A stretch of DNA of 64,000 bases. It comes from JAICMB01 sp963795935 (GTDB taxonomy: Bacteria; Acidobacteriota; Terriglobia; Bryobacterales; Bryobacteraceae). Positions 38,993 through 48,507 of this stretch are shown in pieces. The translations under genes and the position numbers were made by a program. Position 1 is the stretch's first letter, and each line of letters starts with the position of its first letter. Under the pieces are notes generated by a model. It saw only the letters and a program-made list of their open reading frames with translations. It did no database searches and had not been told where the DNA came from. Location: positions 868,001 to 932,000 of the forward strand of contig CAWCJO010000004.1 of assembly GCA_963795935.1 (NCBI GenBank). Reading direction: 5' to 3'.

Positions 38993-39765
38993 GCACAACG
39001 CCGGCTACCGGACTGCTCGCCGTGGCATACAACTTCTTCGGCATGCGGCCCGCCAAATGCGCATACCGTCCGGCCTCCACCGCCAGCTTCATCGCCAGCG
39101 CCATGCGCTCCGGGTCCTCCGCCGCGGCAATGGCGGTGTTCATCAGAATCCCGTCGAAGCCCATCTCCATCGCGATCGCGGCGTCCGAGGCCGTCCCCAC
39201 GCCGGCATCCACGATCAGCGGCGCATCCGTGATCATCTCCCGGAGAATTCGCAGATTTGCCGCGTTCTGAATGCCCAGCCCGGAACCGATCGGCGCCGCC
39301 AGGGGCATCACCGCGGCCGCGCCCGCCGCAATCAGTTTGCGCGCGTTCACCAGATCGTCGTTGGTGTAGGGCAGCACCACAAAACCCTCTTTGGCCAGTA
39401 CGCGAGTGGCTTCGAGCAGCCCCTCGTTGTCCGGGAAACAGCGTCTTCTCATCCCCGATCACTTCCAGCTTGATCCAGTTCGACAGCCCCGCCTCGCGCG
39501 CCAGACGCGCCGTGCGAATCGCTTCCTCGGCCGTATAGCAGCCCGCCGTGTTGGGGAGTATGAACAGGCGGCTGCGATCGATGTAGTCGAGCAGCGATTC
39601 CTTCGAGCGATCGCTCAGATTCACGCGCCGCACCGCCACCGTCACCACCGCCGCGCCCGAGGCCGCATGGCAGCGCGCCATTTCTTGAAAACTCCGGTAC
39701 TTGCCCGTCCCCACGAAGAGCCGGGATTCAAACGTTCGGTCGGCGATACGCAATACGTCGGACAT
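38988..39765 (-). CDS. thiG: Thiazole synthase ThiG, one frameshift
   Basis: 258 residues when repaired. Makes the thiazole phosphate of thiamin from DXP, dehydroglycine and ThiS thiocarboxylate. Visible: FVGTGKYRSFQEM, LPNTAGCYTAEEAIRTARLAREA, WIKLEVIGD, LPYTNDDLVNARKL, GSGLGIQNAANL, LIVDAGVGTASDAAIAMEMG. The frame breaks near 39433-39435, where GGG should be GG, and resumes as FPDNEGLLEATRVLAKEGFVV. The span (778) is one more than a multiple of three. The stop codon is inside the IS junction, but the C-terminus seems complete. No TPP riboswitch seen upstream and no other thi gene nearby. Confidence 0.92.
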
Positions 39766-39838
39766 GCTTTTATTGTAGGCCCGCGCACAAACGCAATTGG
39801 TTGCAACGCGGCCCGCGGCGCGGACTCAGTTTTTTCAG

Positions 39839-39866
39839 TTGGCTTGGGAGCCGGAATAGGTATAAA
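39839..39866 (+). promoter_or_regulatory. Candidate promoter of the 39.9-kb Oar receptor
   Basis: TTGGCT (39839-39844), 16-base spacer, TATAAA (39861-39866), 34 bases before the ATG at 39900. Confidence 0.55.
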
Positions 39867-39899
39867 ATAAACCTGATTTGCTTTGGGGGAGAAAAATCC

Positions 39900-42800
39900 A
39901 TGAACCAAGTGCGTTCGCTTTGCGCGCCAGTGGTGTTGGCGTTTCTCGCATTGCTTATGGGCAGCCTTGCTTTCGCTCAATCGGACCTCGGATCGATCGT
40001 CGGCTTTGTGAAGGACCCGACCGGGGCCGTGGTGCCGAATTCGAAGGTCGTGATCCGCAACGAAGCCACCAACGAAGAGCATACCGTTACAACCAACGAA
40101 TCGGGCTATTACACGGTTCCAAACCTGCCGCCGGGACTGTACACGATCACCGCGGAAGCCCCGGGCTTTAAGCGCTTTGAAAGCACGCAGAATAAACTGA
40201 ATCCGAATTCGACGCTTTCGCTCGACGCTCTGTTGAGCGTCGGCCAAACGAACGAAACCGTCGAGGTCAGCGCCACCGCTTCGCAGTTGCAAACCGAGTC
40301 GGGAACCGTGCAACAGAACGTGACGACGCAGCAGATCGAGGCCCTTGAAATCAACGGCCGCGATCCGCTCTACATGGCGTCGCTGACGCCCGGCATCCGC
40401 ACCGGCAATACGCTGGGCGATCTGCATTATTCGCTCGACAGCGGCGGCTACAACATCAACGGATCGCGCGTCGCAGGACACCACCATCACGTTCGATGGC
40501 GCGCCCGCCGTGCGCACGCGCGCCAATGGCACCAGCATCGCCGTGGCCGACGTCGATTCCACGCAGGAAATGCAGGTCATGACCGGCGATTATCAGGCCG
40601 AATACGGCCGCGCCGCCGGCGGTCAGATCCGCATCGTCACCAAGAGCGGCAGCCGCGATTTCCACGGCGCGGCTTACGAGTACTTCCGCAACTCCGCCAT
40701 GAACGCGAATACCTGGTCGCGCAACCAGAACGTCACCACCAACTTCGCTTCGCCCTTCCGCTACAACCAGTTCGGGTTCAACATCGGCGGTCCCATGTTA
40801 TATTCCGAAAGTGTTCAACCGCGACCGGCAGAAATGTTCTTCTTCATCGGGCAGGAATGGGTGCGCTACCGCTTAACGGAGACGCAGACGCAGGAAGTGC
40901 CGACCGCTCTCATGCGCCAGGGCAATTTCAGCGAGCTGCTCGGCCCCAATATTTTTTACAGCAAGCCGATGGTCGTTTACGATCCCGCCACTTGCCCCTC
41001 CGTCGGAGCCGCCGGTTGCGCCGTTCCCGAACAATGTGATTCCAGCAAGCCGCTTGAGCCATAACGGCATCGCAATTCTCAACGCTTATCCGGCGGCCAA
41101 CGCCGAATTATATCAGCGGCAACCAGAACTGGATCGCGCAAGCCTCCCAGCCCGATGAATCAGCGCAAGGGCACCTATCAACTGCGACATCCTGCCGAGC
41201 GAGAAACACCACATCGAGGTCCGCCGCACCGATTTTGCTTACTTCGAATATCAGCCCTTCGATCAAGGCTCCGGCCTCACGCCGAAGTATTTCAACCGCC
41301 CGAATCAGACCGAATACCGTGAGCTGGACCTGGATGATCAGCCCGACGCTGATCAACGAAGCGCGCGGGACCTTCAGTCTGGACGACGTCTACATCCCGG
41401 TGAACACCGCCGCGCCGGGCTTCAATGCCGCTACCGCCTTCGGCATCAATTATCCCTACCTGCTGCCGCAAGGCAAGGACATTCCCAGCAAGATTCCGAC
41501 CGTGATCCTTCCGAACTTCTACGGTTTGGCCGGCGGACCCTACCCGTCGCACTCCACCGGTCCCATCTATACCGCCGCCGACAGCCTCACCAAGGTGTGG
41601 CGCGGCCATACCTTCAAGGCCGGCTTTTATTTCGAGCGCTCCGGTGAGAACGACGGCGATCAGATCAACGTCAACACCGTACCGGGCGGAAGCAGCAACC
41701 AGAACGGCACGTTCCAATTCACCGACGCCCGCACCGGCCTCGGCGCGACCGCCGGCGTGGGAATCGCCAACCTCGCATTGGGACTCGCCGACAGCTACAC
41801 CGAGATCGGCCAGCGCGCCTACACCATTTACCGCGGCTATCTGTATGAGTGGTTCGCGCAGGATTCCTGGAAGGTCAGTCAGAAGCTGCACATCGATTAC
41901 GGCGTGCGGCAGACCATCACGGTCCCGTATAAAGCCCTGTGGGGCAATCAGGTCTTCTTCGACCCGGAATTCTACAATGCGAGCCAGGCCGTCCAGGTCG
42001 ATCCCAAGACCGGCAACGTAATCGCGGGCACGGGCAATCTCTACAACGGCATGGTCATCCCCGGCAGCGGCTGGCCCAGCGACGCGGTCGGCCACGGCAT
42101 CGTTCAGGCGGCCACCAGCACGTATAACGGGCTGTTCCATGGTCTTCCGGATTACTTCCAGAACGTCCAGGCGCAGTTCCAGCCGCGGCTGGGCATCGCT
42201 TATGCGTTTAACGACAAGACGGTGCTGCGCGCCGGCGCGGGCCGCTTCCTGACGCACTTCGGTCTGTCGACAACATCTTCCCCGGAGCGAATTCTCCCTT
42301 CCAGCCGTTCGTCACCGTGGCCAATGTCTCGGTAGACAATCCCCCGGCCAGCCTTGCCGGTGGCGCCAGCCCGCCTTTGACCGTAACGACGCTGGCGCGC
42401 AACATGAAGCCGTCGGAGTCCTGGAATTGGAACGCCACCTTCGAACGGCAACTGTTTTGGAAGACGGTCCTCAGCGTCGCTTACGTCGGACACCGCGGTC
42501 TGCATCTGCCGGAGGTATTCGATATCAACCAGCCGACCGTTGGCGCGCTCCAGGCCAATCCCGGCGACAACGTCAATTATCTGCGGCCGTATAAGGGCTT
42601 CGCATCCATTCAGGAGGAAGAAGGCGTCGCCGACTCGATGTACAACGCGCTGCAGGCGAGCTGGAACAGGCGCTTCTCTAGCGGATTCGCCTTCGGGGTC
42701 GCCTATACCTTTTCGAAGAGCATGGACAATTCCTCCGCTTACCGGGATATCGTTCCCGACACCTACTACACCGGCAATCTGTGGGGCCCTTCGGAGTTCG

Positions 42801-43388
42801 ATACGCGCCACGCCGTGACGCTGAACTGGATCTATGACCTGCCGTTTTTCCGCCATCAGTCCAACCTGGCTGAAAAAGTCCTGGGCGGTTGGCAGATCAG
42901 CGGCCTGGCGCAGTTCCAGACCGGTACGCCCTGCGGCGTCGGCACCAACAACGATTTTGCCGGCGTCGGCGAGGTCGGCAACCTCGGCTGCGAGGGCAAT
43001 ACGCAGTTCTGGGTAAAGAACGGAACGCCCACCATTCTCGGCCAGTTTGCAATCAACCAGAATAGTCCTGGACAGTGGTTCGCCACTACGAACTCCAGCG
43101 GCCAGGCAATTTTCACCGCGCCACCGACCGGTACGTTCAACTTGCAGCCCGGCATCCGCGACGAGATCTACAATCCCGGTTTCCAGGATTGGAACATGGG
43201 GCTGTTCAAGAAGTTCGCGCTGAACGAAGCGCAACGGGTTCGAGTTCCGCGCCGAGGCGTTCGATGTCTTCAACCATCCGAACTGGAGCGGCGCAAACTA
43301 TAATCCGACTTCGCCGCTGTTCGGCAAAGTGACCGGCAAGACGGGTCTCGCCCGAAACCTGCAGCTCTCGCTGCGGTACTACTTCTAA
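39900..43388 (+). pseudogene. Oar-like TonB-dependent receptor, multiply frameshifted
   Basis: Begins at ATG 39900 after GGGGGA; signal peptide ending SLAFAQ. The carboxypeptidase-regulatory-like domain is SIVGFVKDPTGAVVPNSKV, then VEVSATASQLQTESG and the plug. The barrel can be followed to a C-terminal LQLSLRYYF at 43388. Frame changes are needed near 40475 (one extra base before the Gln-Asp-Thr-Thr run), 41025, 41105, 41150-41185, 41310, 42262 and 43226 (GGG for GG). At least eight lesions, mostly insertions. Apart from them the sequence is well conserved, so it could be a real gene in a poor stretch of assembly. Ligand unknown. Confidence 0.85.
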
Positions 43389-43493
43389 GGGGGGTACTTC
43401 CTTTTTCTCTTGGAATTGGATGCGTGATAGAGTATCGTTAGAGATGAAGGGCCCCGGACCGGGCAGGCACCCGGTCCGGAAGCTCCTAGTGGA

Positions 43494-43583
43494 TTACGGC
43501 TTCATACGAAGCCGCAGTTTCACGAGGACCGTTACGGCGATTAGGCCGATAACGGACTTCATGAGGATCGAAAAGTCGATCAT
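43494..43583 (-). CDS. 29-residue single-TM small protein (candidate)
   Basis: ATG at 43583 with an AAGGAGG Shine-Dalgarno about 10 bases upstream. The peptide starts MIDFSILMKSVIG, has a hydrophobic core (LIAVTVLV) and a basic end (KLRLRMKP), the layout of a small inner-membrane protein with its C-terminus in the cytoplasm. The GGAGG of the Shine-Dalgarno can pair with CCTCC directly before the ATG, which would hide the ribosome site. It lies 175 bases downstream of the ThuA gene on the same strand. Coding is inferred from the ribosome site and the composition only. Confidence 0.5.
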   Translation of the reverse strand: MIDFSILMKSVIGLIAVTVLVKLRLRMKP

Positions 43584-43622
43584 GGAGGTTTTCCTCCTTT
43601 CCAGCTTCGATTGGGATGTGCG

Positions 43623-43653
43623 GCCCGGGCTCAGGAAACTGACCCGGGCTTTT
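43623..43653 (+). terminator. Possible intrinsic terminator, rightward
   Basis: Stem GCCCGGG with an inner TCAG/CTGA extension, GAAA-type loop, then TTTTCCCTT. It could end the transcript of the 39.9-kb receptor, or a short RNA covering the hairpin element. Confidence 0.5.
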
Positions 43654-43758
43654 CCCTTATGAAGCCCCGAAAATGGCTTCGTTCGGGAACTTGCCTCGCC
43701 AACCGCTCGCCGCCGGAACTCACGTTGTAAGTGCCGCTGCCGGTCGAATTCTCTCCCG

Positions 43759-44583
43759 TTATTCGCTTGGCGCCATCGCATGCGGACCGATCTTCGCCTG
43801 CGTCAATCCCATCGCCCACTTGATCGCTTCCAGATACATGTCCTGTATGTCCTTCCGGTCCCACGATTCGTCGCGATGGCCGAAGGTCGAATAAAAAACG
43901 CGTCCGTTCCCGTACATCTTCGCCCACGCCACCGCGAAATCCTTGTCCGTGCGGTGCACGCGCGGATTGTTGAGATCCAGCTTGCTCGCATCAAGCCGCG
44001 CCAAAACATCGACCTTATCGCGCGACCAATCTTTCAACTGATAAATCTCGTCCTTGATGGTGAAGCTCTTCGGAAAGCTCTTCATCGCCGGGAACCCCGG
44101 CCGCTCCACGATCACCGGCGCGTCGAACACGCCCCAGGGATGTTGGTCGAAGTATCCGCCGATCATCTCGCCATATTCGGGCCACTTGTAAAACGTGTCC
44201 GTGGCGCTGTGGACGCCTACGAATCCCTTGCCGTCGTCGTGCACGAACGACAGCAGATCCTTTTTCTGTTGGTCGTCCATGTCCAGCTCGCCGGTGGTGT
44301 AGAACACCACCGCATCGAAATAATTCAGATTCTTCGCGTTGCCCGCCGCAATTTTCTGCTTCGTTACGAGCTGCGTGTCCGTGCGAATGTAAGTATCGTA
44401 AAGCCCCGACTCGCGTCCCAGCCGCTCGATGGTCGCCAAAGCGTGCGAAACCGAGTCGTGCTGAAATCCCTTCACCTCGCCGATCGCCAGAAGGTGCTTG
44501 CGATGGTCCGCTGGATCCTGCGAGAGCGCGAGACCGGCCAACGCCAGCGCCACAACGGGTGGAATCAAACGCCGCATTTGCAT
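43759..44583 (-). CDS. ThuA-domain exported protein
   Basis: 274 residues with a signal peptide (IPPVVALALAGLALSQ). ThuA/class-I amidotransferase-like fold: HKHLLAIGEVKGFQHDSV, FDAVVFYTTGELDM, FVHDDGKGFVGVHSATDTF, EMIGGYFDQHPWG, VAWAKMYGNGRVFYSTFGHRDESW. ThuA-like proteins are linked to oxidative trehalose/disaccharide use, but many secreted relatives lack a known substrate. Located 28 bases after the SDR gene in the same direction. Confidence 0.88.
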   Translation of the reverse strand: MQMRRLIPPVVALALAGLALSQDPADHRKHLLAIGEVKGFQHDSVSHALATIERLGRESGLYDTYIRTDTQLVTKQKIAAGNAKNLNYFDAVVFYTTGELDMDDQQKKDLLSFVHDDGKGFVGVHSATDTFYKWPEYGEMIGGYFDQHPWGVFDAPVIVERPGFPAMKSFPKSFTIKDEIYQLKDWSRDKVDVLARLDASKLDLNNPRVHRTDKDFAVAWAKMYGNGRVFYSTFGHRDESWDRKDIQDMYLEAIKWAMGLTQAKIGPHAMAPSE

Positions 44584-44611
44584 GACTACAGAATACAGGA
44601 AGCGCCCCTCC

Positions 44612-45448
44612 CTAAACTTTCTGTACCCGCCGCAAAGTGTAAATCTCCTGGTGGATGTTCTCCGCTTGCAGTTTCTTCCAGTCGTCGTTCACGTGGATCA
44701 GCTTCCCGCTGATGTGGTTGGACTGCTCCGAAGCGAGAAAAAGCGCGAGTTGGATCTGCCGCTCCGGCGCGATCCCGCCCGTTTGACGCACCTCCATCGC
44801 GCCTTCAGCTTCTTTCCAGCCCGCTCGTTCGCCCGCCCGCAAAATCTCGTCCGTCATGCTCGTATACGTTCCACCCGGATTCATCGCGTTCACTTGCACG
44901 TTGTGATCGCGGACCTCATCCGCCAACGTCTCAACAAACCGCGCCGCCGCCGCTTTCGATGCCGCATACGCCGAGAAATTCGGACGCGCCGCCGCCGCGC
45001 CCCCACCGCTCAATACGATAATCTTGCCCGCGCGCTTTTCCACCATCCCCGGCAGAACCGCGCGGCAGGCGTGCATCACGCCCAGCAGGTTCGTCCCGAT
45101 GGTCTCTGCCCAAGCCTTCGGCGAGCATTCCATGAATGGCCCGATCGGCCCCTGTATCGCCGCCGCGCACACCAGCACGCGGATCCCTCCGTAATGAACG
45201 CGCATGCGGTCGGCCGCCGCGCACATCTGCTCGTAATCGGTCACATCGGCGCGGATACGCAGCGCCGTCCCCCCTCCGTGCTCGATTTCAAGGTCCGCCA
45301 GATCCAGCTCCGCCTTGCTCCGCGCCAGAAGCCCCACGCGTGCTCCCGCGGTCGCAAATCCGATCGCCAGCCGCTTCCCAATCCCCCGGCCCGCTCCCGT
45401 TACGAGCACACCCGCGTTCTTCAGAGTATGCAACCGCGCATCCTTCAA
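44612..45448 (-). CDS. Short-chain dehydrogenase/reductase
   Basis: About 278 residues. Rossmann motif VLVTGAGRGIGKRLA, the NAG-like position as VCAAAIQGPIG, catalytic Ser in IIVLSGGGAAAARPN and the YxxxK motif AYAASKAAAARF, so a classical SDR. No ATG suits: the frame is open to 45541, and I propose the TTG at 45448 just before the Rossmann start, with no clear ribosome site. It is upstream of the ThuA gene and may supply a keto-sugar in the same pathway (inference). Confidence 0.85.
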   Translation of the reverse strand: MKDARLHTLKNAGVLVTGAGRGIGKRLAIGFATAGARVGLLARSKAELDLADLEIEHGGGTALRIRADVTDYEQMCAAADRMRVHYGGIRVLVCAAAIQGPIGPFMECSPKAWAETIGTNLLGVMHACRAVLPGMVEKRAGKIIVLSGGGAAAARPNFSAYAASKAAAARFVETLADEVRDHNVQVNAMNPGGTYTSMTDEILRAGERAGWKEAEGAMEVRQTGGIAPERQIQLALFLASEQSNHISGKLIHVNDDWKKLQAENIHQEIYTLRRVQKV

Positions 45449-45503
45449 TCTAAGGTAGCCGAAAACCCCGTTCGCTACAGTACAACTCGCTACAGTACAG
45501 CTT

Positions 45504-46112
45504 GTGATCCTGAAGCTATTGCGCGGCGCGCTCATGAGCATCGGAGCGCTTTACCTCATCGTCACCTTCACCCCGCTCGACAATTGCTGGATCGCCGCCC
45601 TCTCCGGACCCATGTGCGATCCCCACGGCGACGTCCTCGTCCTGCTCAGCGCCGAAGCATTGGGCGACGCCATCGGCTACGACTCCTACTGGCGCGCCGT
45701 ATATGGCGTGCGCGCCTGGCGCAGCGATGGCTTCCACGAAGTCTTTATCTGCGGCGGACCGGGAGCCAACGGGATGCCCGCCAGTGTCCCGATGCGCGAG
45801 TTCATGATCGGCGAAGGAGTCCCCGCCGCAGCCATTCAAATCGACGCCGCGTCTCACAGCACGCGCGAAAACGCCCTCAACGCCGCCGCCGCATTGCGCA
45901 ATGTGGCCGGCAAAAAAGTCCTCCTCACAAGCGACTTCCACACCTTCCGCGCCTCTCGCGCCTTCCGCAAGGCCGGCTTGAAAGTCGAGTCCTGCTCCTT
46001 CCCCGATTTTTACAAGCAGGCGTCTCCCCGGCTGAACCGCTGGAGCGTCTTCATGGGCCTCTGCCAGGAAACAACCAAGATCGCCTACTACTACGCGCGC
46101 GGCTGGATTTAA
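45504..46112 (+). CDS. YdcF/DUF218-family protein
   Basis: 202 residues from GTG at 45504. An N-terminal hydrophobic anchor (LMSIGALYLIVTFTPL) and then the DUF218 fold: DVLVLLSAEALGDAIGY, FHEVFICGGPGANG, SHSTRENALNAAAAL, KKVLLTSDFHTFRASRAFRKAG. Family members (SanA, ElyC, YdcF) act in envelope integrity. Its 3' end overlaps the convergent kinase gene by four bases. Confidence 0.88.
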   Translation: MILKLLRGALMSIGALYLIVTFTPLDNCWIAALSGPMCDPHGDVLVLLSAEALGDAIGYDSYWRAVYGVRAWRSDGFHEVFICGGPGANGMPASVPMREFMIGEGVPAAAIQIDAASHSTRENALNAAAALRNVAGKKVLLTSDFHTFRASRAFRKAGLKVESCSFPDFYKQASPRLNRWSVFMGLCQETTKIAYYYARGWI

Positions 46113-46585
46113 GTTATTTCCGATGCAACCAGCGGCTCGTCGAAGAGCGCTATCTCCTCGGGCGTCGGCGCTTGGAAGATCTCGATCCATCGCGACAATG
46201 CATCTCGTTCTATGGGCGGCTTCTCCCTGCCCCGGCGTTGAATCCTCTCGAACAGTACATCCGCGGGCGCGGAAAGATAATGTAACTCAACGGCGGCGCC
46301 GAGGGCGCGGGCGCCGAGCCGCAAGGCATCTCGCTCGGACCTTCCCCAGACGCCCCATTCGACGATTACGATCAGGCCGAGCGCGAGGAGTTCCCGGCAC
46401 AGCTTCCACTGCAGCGCCTCGATCTGCCCGCGCCTTTCTTCATCGTAGAGGTCCACTGAAAGAGCATCCATCCACTCGTCGGGAGAAAAACGAACCGCGC
46501 GAAGCCTGCTTTCCAGCGTCTTGGCAAGCGTGGTCTTACCTGAACCCGGCAACCCGCAAACAAGGATCAATCTCGGTGACCCCAC
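46109..46585 (-). CDS. P-loop kinase-like ATPase
   Basis: 158 residues from GTG at 46585. Walker A LVCGLPGSGKTTLAK at the N-terminus, then RFSPDEWMD, IVIVEWGVWGRSERDALR (Walker-B-like region) and LFERIQRRG (lid arginines). This is the pattern of small AAA_33/zeta-like or gluconate-kinase-like phosphotransferases. The substrate is unknown; no antitoxin partner is present, so a toxin role is not supported. Four bases separate it from the lpxA stop. Confidence 0.85.
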   Translation of the reverse strand: MGSPRLILVCGLPGSGKTTLAKTLESRLRAVRFSPDEWMDALSVDLYDEERRGQIEALQWKLCRELLALGLIVIVEWGVWGRSERDALRLGARALGAAVELHYLSAPADVLFERIQRRGREKPPIERDALSRWIEIFQAPTPEEIALFDEPLVASEIT

Positions 46586-46588
46586 TGC

Positions 46589-47377
46589 TTATTCCCGGCA
46601 AATACCGCGCTTGCTCGCCCGCACGAACGCCGCCAGGCGCAGCGCCTCCGCCGTCCCCACTTCCGTTTCAATGCGCCGCACCGCTTCTTCCAGCTTCAGC
46701 CCGGAGCGATACAGCAAACGGTAGGCGATCTTCAGCGCCGCCACCTGTTGCGCCGTAAATCCCGCGCGCCTCAATCCCACGATATTCAACCCCTTCGGCG
46801 CGACATTGAAGTCGGAATAAAGAAAAAAGGGCGGCGCATCGTGATTCACCCGCGAATTCCCGCCGATCATCGCCAGCCGCCCGATCCTCGAAAATTGATG
46901 GATCACGACGCCGCCTGAGATGAACGCTTGGTCCTCCACCTCCGCGTACCCGGCCACCAGCGCGCAACTCGCGATTACCGTATCGTTCCCGATGGCGCAG
47001 TTATGCGCGATATGGCCCGACGTCATGATGTAATTGCCGTCCCCGATCGTCGTCGCGCTCTCCGGCTCCGTTCCCCGCGAAATGGTGTAATGCTCGCGAA
47101 TCTTGTTGCCGTTCCCGATCCGCAAATAACTCCGCGCGCCCGTAAAATTCTTGTCCAGCGGATCCGTTCCCAGCGCCGTCCCCGCCGAAATTTCGTTGCG
47201 CTCTCCCATGGTCGTCCAACGCTTCACGTAAACGTACGGCTCCAATCGGCAAAACGGACCGACAGACACGTCCCGTTCGATCACGCAGTACTCGCCGACA
47301 ATGGCCTGCGCGCCGACATGCGCTTCCGGATGCACGCGAGCGGTCGGCGCGACTACGGCCGAAGGATCGATGGGCAT
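46589..47377 (-). CDS. lpxA: UDP-N-acetylglucosamine acyltransferase LpxA
   Basis: 262 residues from ATG at 47377, the family's usual length. Left-handed beta-helix of hexapeptide repeats (PTARVHPEAHVGAQAIVGEY), the active-site region KIREHYTISRGT with the catalytic His, GHIAHNCAIGNDTVIASCA, and the helical C-terminus (GLNIVGLRRAGFTAQQVAALKIAYRLLYR). First step of lipid A synthesis in the cytoplasm. Divergent from lpxD. Confidence 0.95.
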   Translation of the reverse strand: MPIDPSAVVAPTARVHPEAHVGAQAIVGEYCVIERDVSVGPFCRLEPYVYVKRWTTMGERNEISAGTALGTDPLDKNFTGARSYLRIGNGNKIREHYTISRGTEPESATTIGDGNYIMTSGHIAHNCAIGNDTVIASCALVAGYAEVEDQAFISGGVVIHQFSRIGRLAMIGGNSRVNHDAPPFFLYSDFNVAPKGLNIVGLRRAGFTAQQVAALKIAYRLLYRSGLKLEEAVRRIETEVGTAEALRLAAFVRASKRGICRE

Positions 47378-47396
47378 AAATTTGTATGATACAGGG

Positions 47397-48416
47397 GTGC
47401 TTGTGTCCGCCCTCGCGCGTCTGCTGAATACCGCGTGGGAGGGCGATGGCTCGCTCGATCTCCTCGGCGCCGCCGCGCTCGACGCCGCCGCTCCCAATCA
47501 ACTCTCCTTCGTCGCCAACGGCAAAGCCTTCGCCGCCGGCGAGGCGTCCCGCGCCGGCTGCCTCATCGTCCCCTCCGATTTTCCCCCTGGACGCACGCTG
47601 CTCCGTTCCGCCGACCCCCGCGCCGATTTTGCGCGCGCCATCGCCGCCCTGTATCCCCAGCCCGTCCGGCGCCCCGGCGCGCATCCTTCCGCGATCGTAT
47701 CGCCGCTGGCCTCCATCGACCCCTCCGCCTGCATCGGACCTTACGTCGTCGTCGGCGCCGGCTCCCGCATCGGAGCCAACACCAGCATCGCGGCCCATTG
47801 CTCCATCGGCGAAAACGTCGCCATCGGAGCCCATTGCGCGCTGCACCCCAACATCACAATCTACGATGCCGTCACCATCGGCGACCGCGCCATCCTGCAC
47901 TCCGGTTGCGTCGTCGGCGCCGATGGCTTCGGCTTCGTCTTCTCCGCCGGCCGCTACGACAAATTCCCGCAAATCGGCCGCGTCGAGATCGGCAACGACG
48001 TCGAAATCGGCGCCCATTCCTGCATCGACCGCGCCGCGCTCGGCGTTACCTCCATCGGCGATGGCGTGAAGCTCGACAACATGGTCCACGTCGGCCACAA
48101 CTGCCGCATCGGCCGCCACGTCGTCGTGGCCGCCCAGACGGGATTTTCCGGCGGCGTCGTAATCGAAGACTACGCCGTCATTGGAGGCCAGGTCGGCATC
48201 GGCGACAAGGCCCGTATCGAATCCGGCGCCGTGCTCGGCTCCGGCAGCGGAATCCTCACGTCGAAAATCGTCCGCAAAGGCCAGGTCGTGTGGGGAACCC
48301 CGGCGCGCCCGCTCAAGCTATACCTCGAGCAACTAGCCAACCTCGCGCGCCTTCCCGCCTTGCGCCAGGAATTCGCCCAACTGCGGCGGCGTTTGCAAGA
48401 ACTGGAAAAACGCTGA
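47397..48416 (+). CDS. lpxD: UDP-3-O-acyl-glucosamine N-acyltransferase LpxD
   Basis: About 339 residues. GTG at 47397 (or 47403) fits the usual N-terminus (LVSALARLLNTAWEGDGSLD). An N-terminal uridine-binding domain (NQLSFVANGKAF, CLIVPSDFP) is followed by the beta-helix; the catalytic-type His is in LDNMVHVGHNCRIGRHVVVA, and GWP-like VVWGTPARPLKLYLE lies near the end. Third step of lipid A synthesis. Only 19 bases separate its start from that of lpxA. Confidence 0.94.
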   Translation: MLVSALARLLNTAWEGDGSLDLLGAAALDAAAPNQLSFVANGKAFAAGEASRAGCLIVPSDFPPGRTLLRSADPRADFARAIAALYPQPVRRPGAHPSAIVSPLASIDPSACIGPYVVVGAGSRIGANTSIAAHCSIGENVAIGAHCALHPNITIYDAVTIGDRAILHSGCVVGADGFGFVFSAGRYDKFPQIGRVEIGNDVEIGAHSCIDRAALGVTSIGDGVKLDNMVHVGHNCRIGRHVVVAAQTGFSGGVVIEDYAVIGGQVGIGDKARIESGAVLGSGSGILTSKIVRKGQVVWGTPARPLKLYLEQLANLARLPALRQEFAQLRRRLQELEKR

Positions 48417-48507
48417 TCGCCCCGACTTGCGCTACCCTATTCTTATATTCCAAAACCGAACCGTGCTGGGAGTGCGCCTCCAAGCCCGTTCATCCGACGT
48501 ATAACTC

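Larger units (their letters stand above)
43438..43655. other. Hairpin-dense intergenic element
   Basis: Six near-perfect hairpins follow one another in about 200 bases: CCGGACCGGG/CCCGGTCCGG (43454-43479), CGGCTTC/GAAGCCG (43497-43514), CCGTTA+CGGC/GCCG+TAACGG (43529-43555), GATCGA/TCGATC (43566-43581), GGAGG/CCTCC (43584-43597) and GCCCGGG+TCAG/CTGA+CCCGGGC (43623-43649). The last is followed by TTTT on the plus strand. The minus strand also carries a 29-codon ORF through the middle four. It may be a structured RNA, a regulated leader or both. Confidence 0.5.

Noticed and set aside
46109..46585. Zeta-type toxin of a toxin-antitoxin pair
   Set aside because: Only the P-loop kinase fold is shared; no antitoxin gene adjoins, and neighbours are envelope genes.
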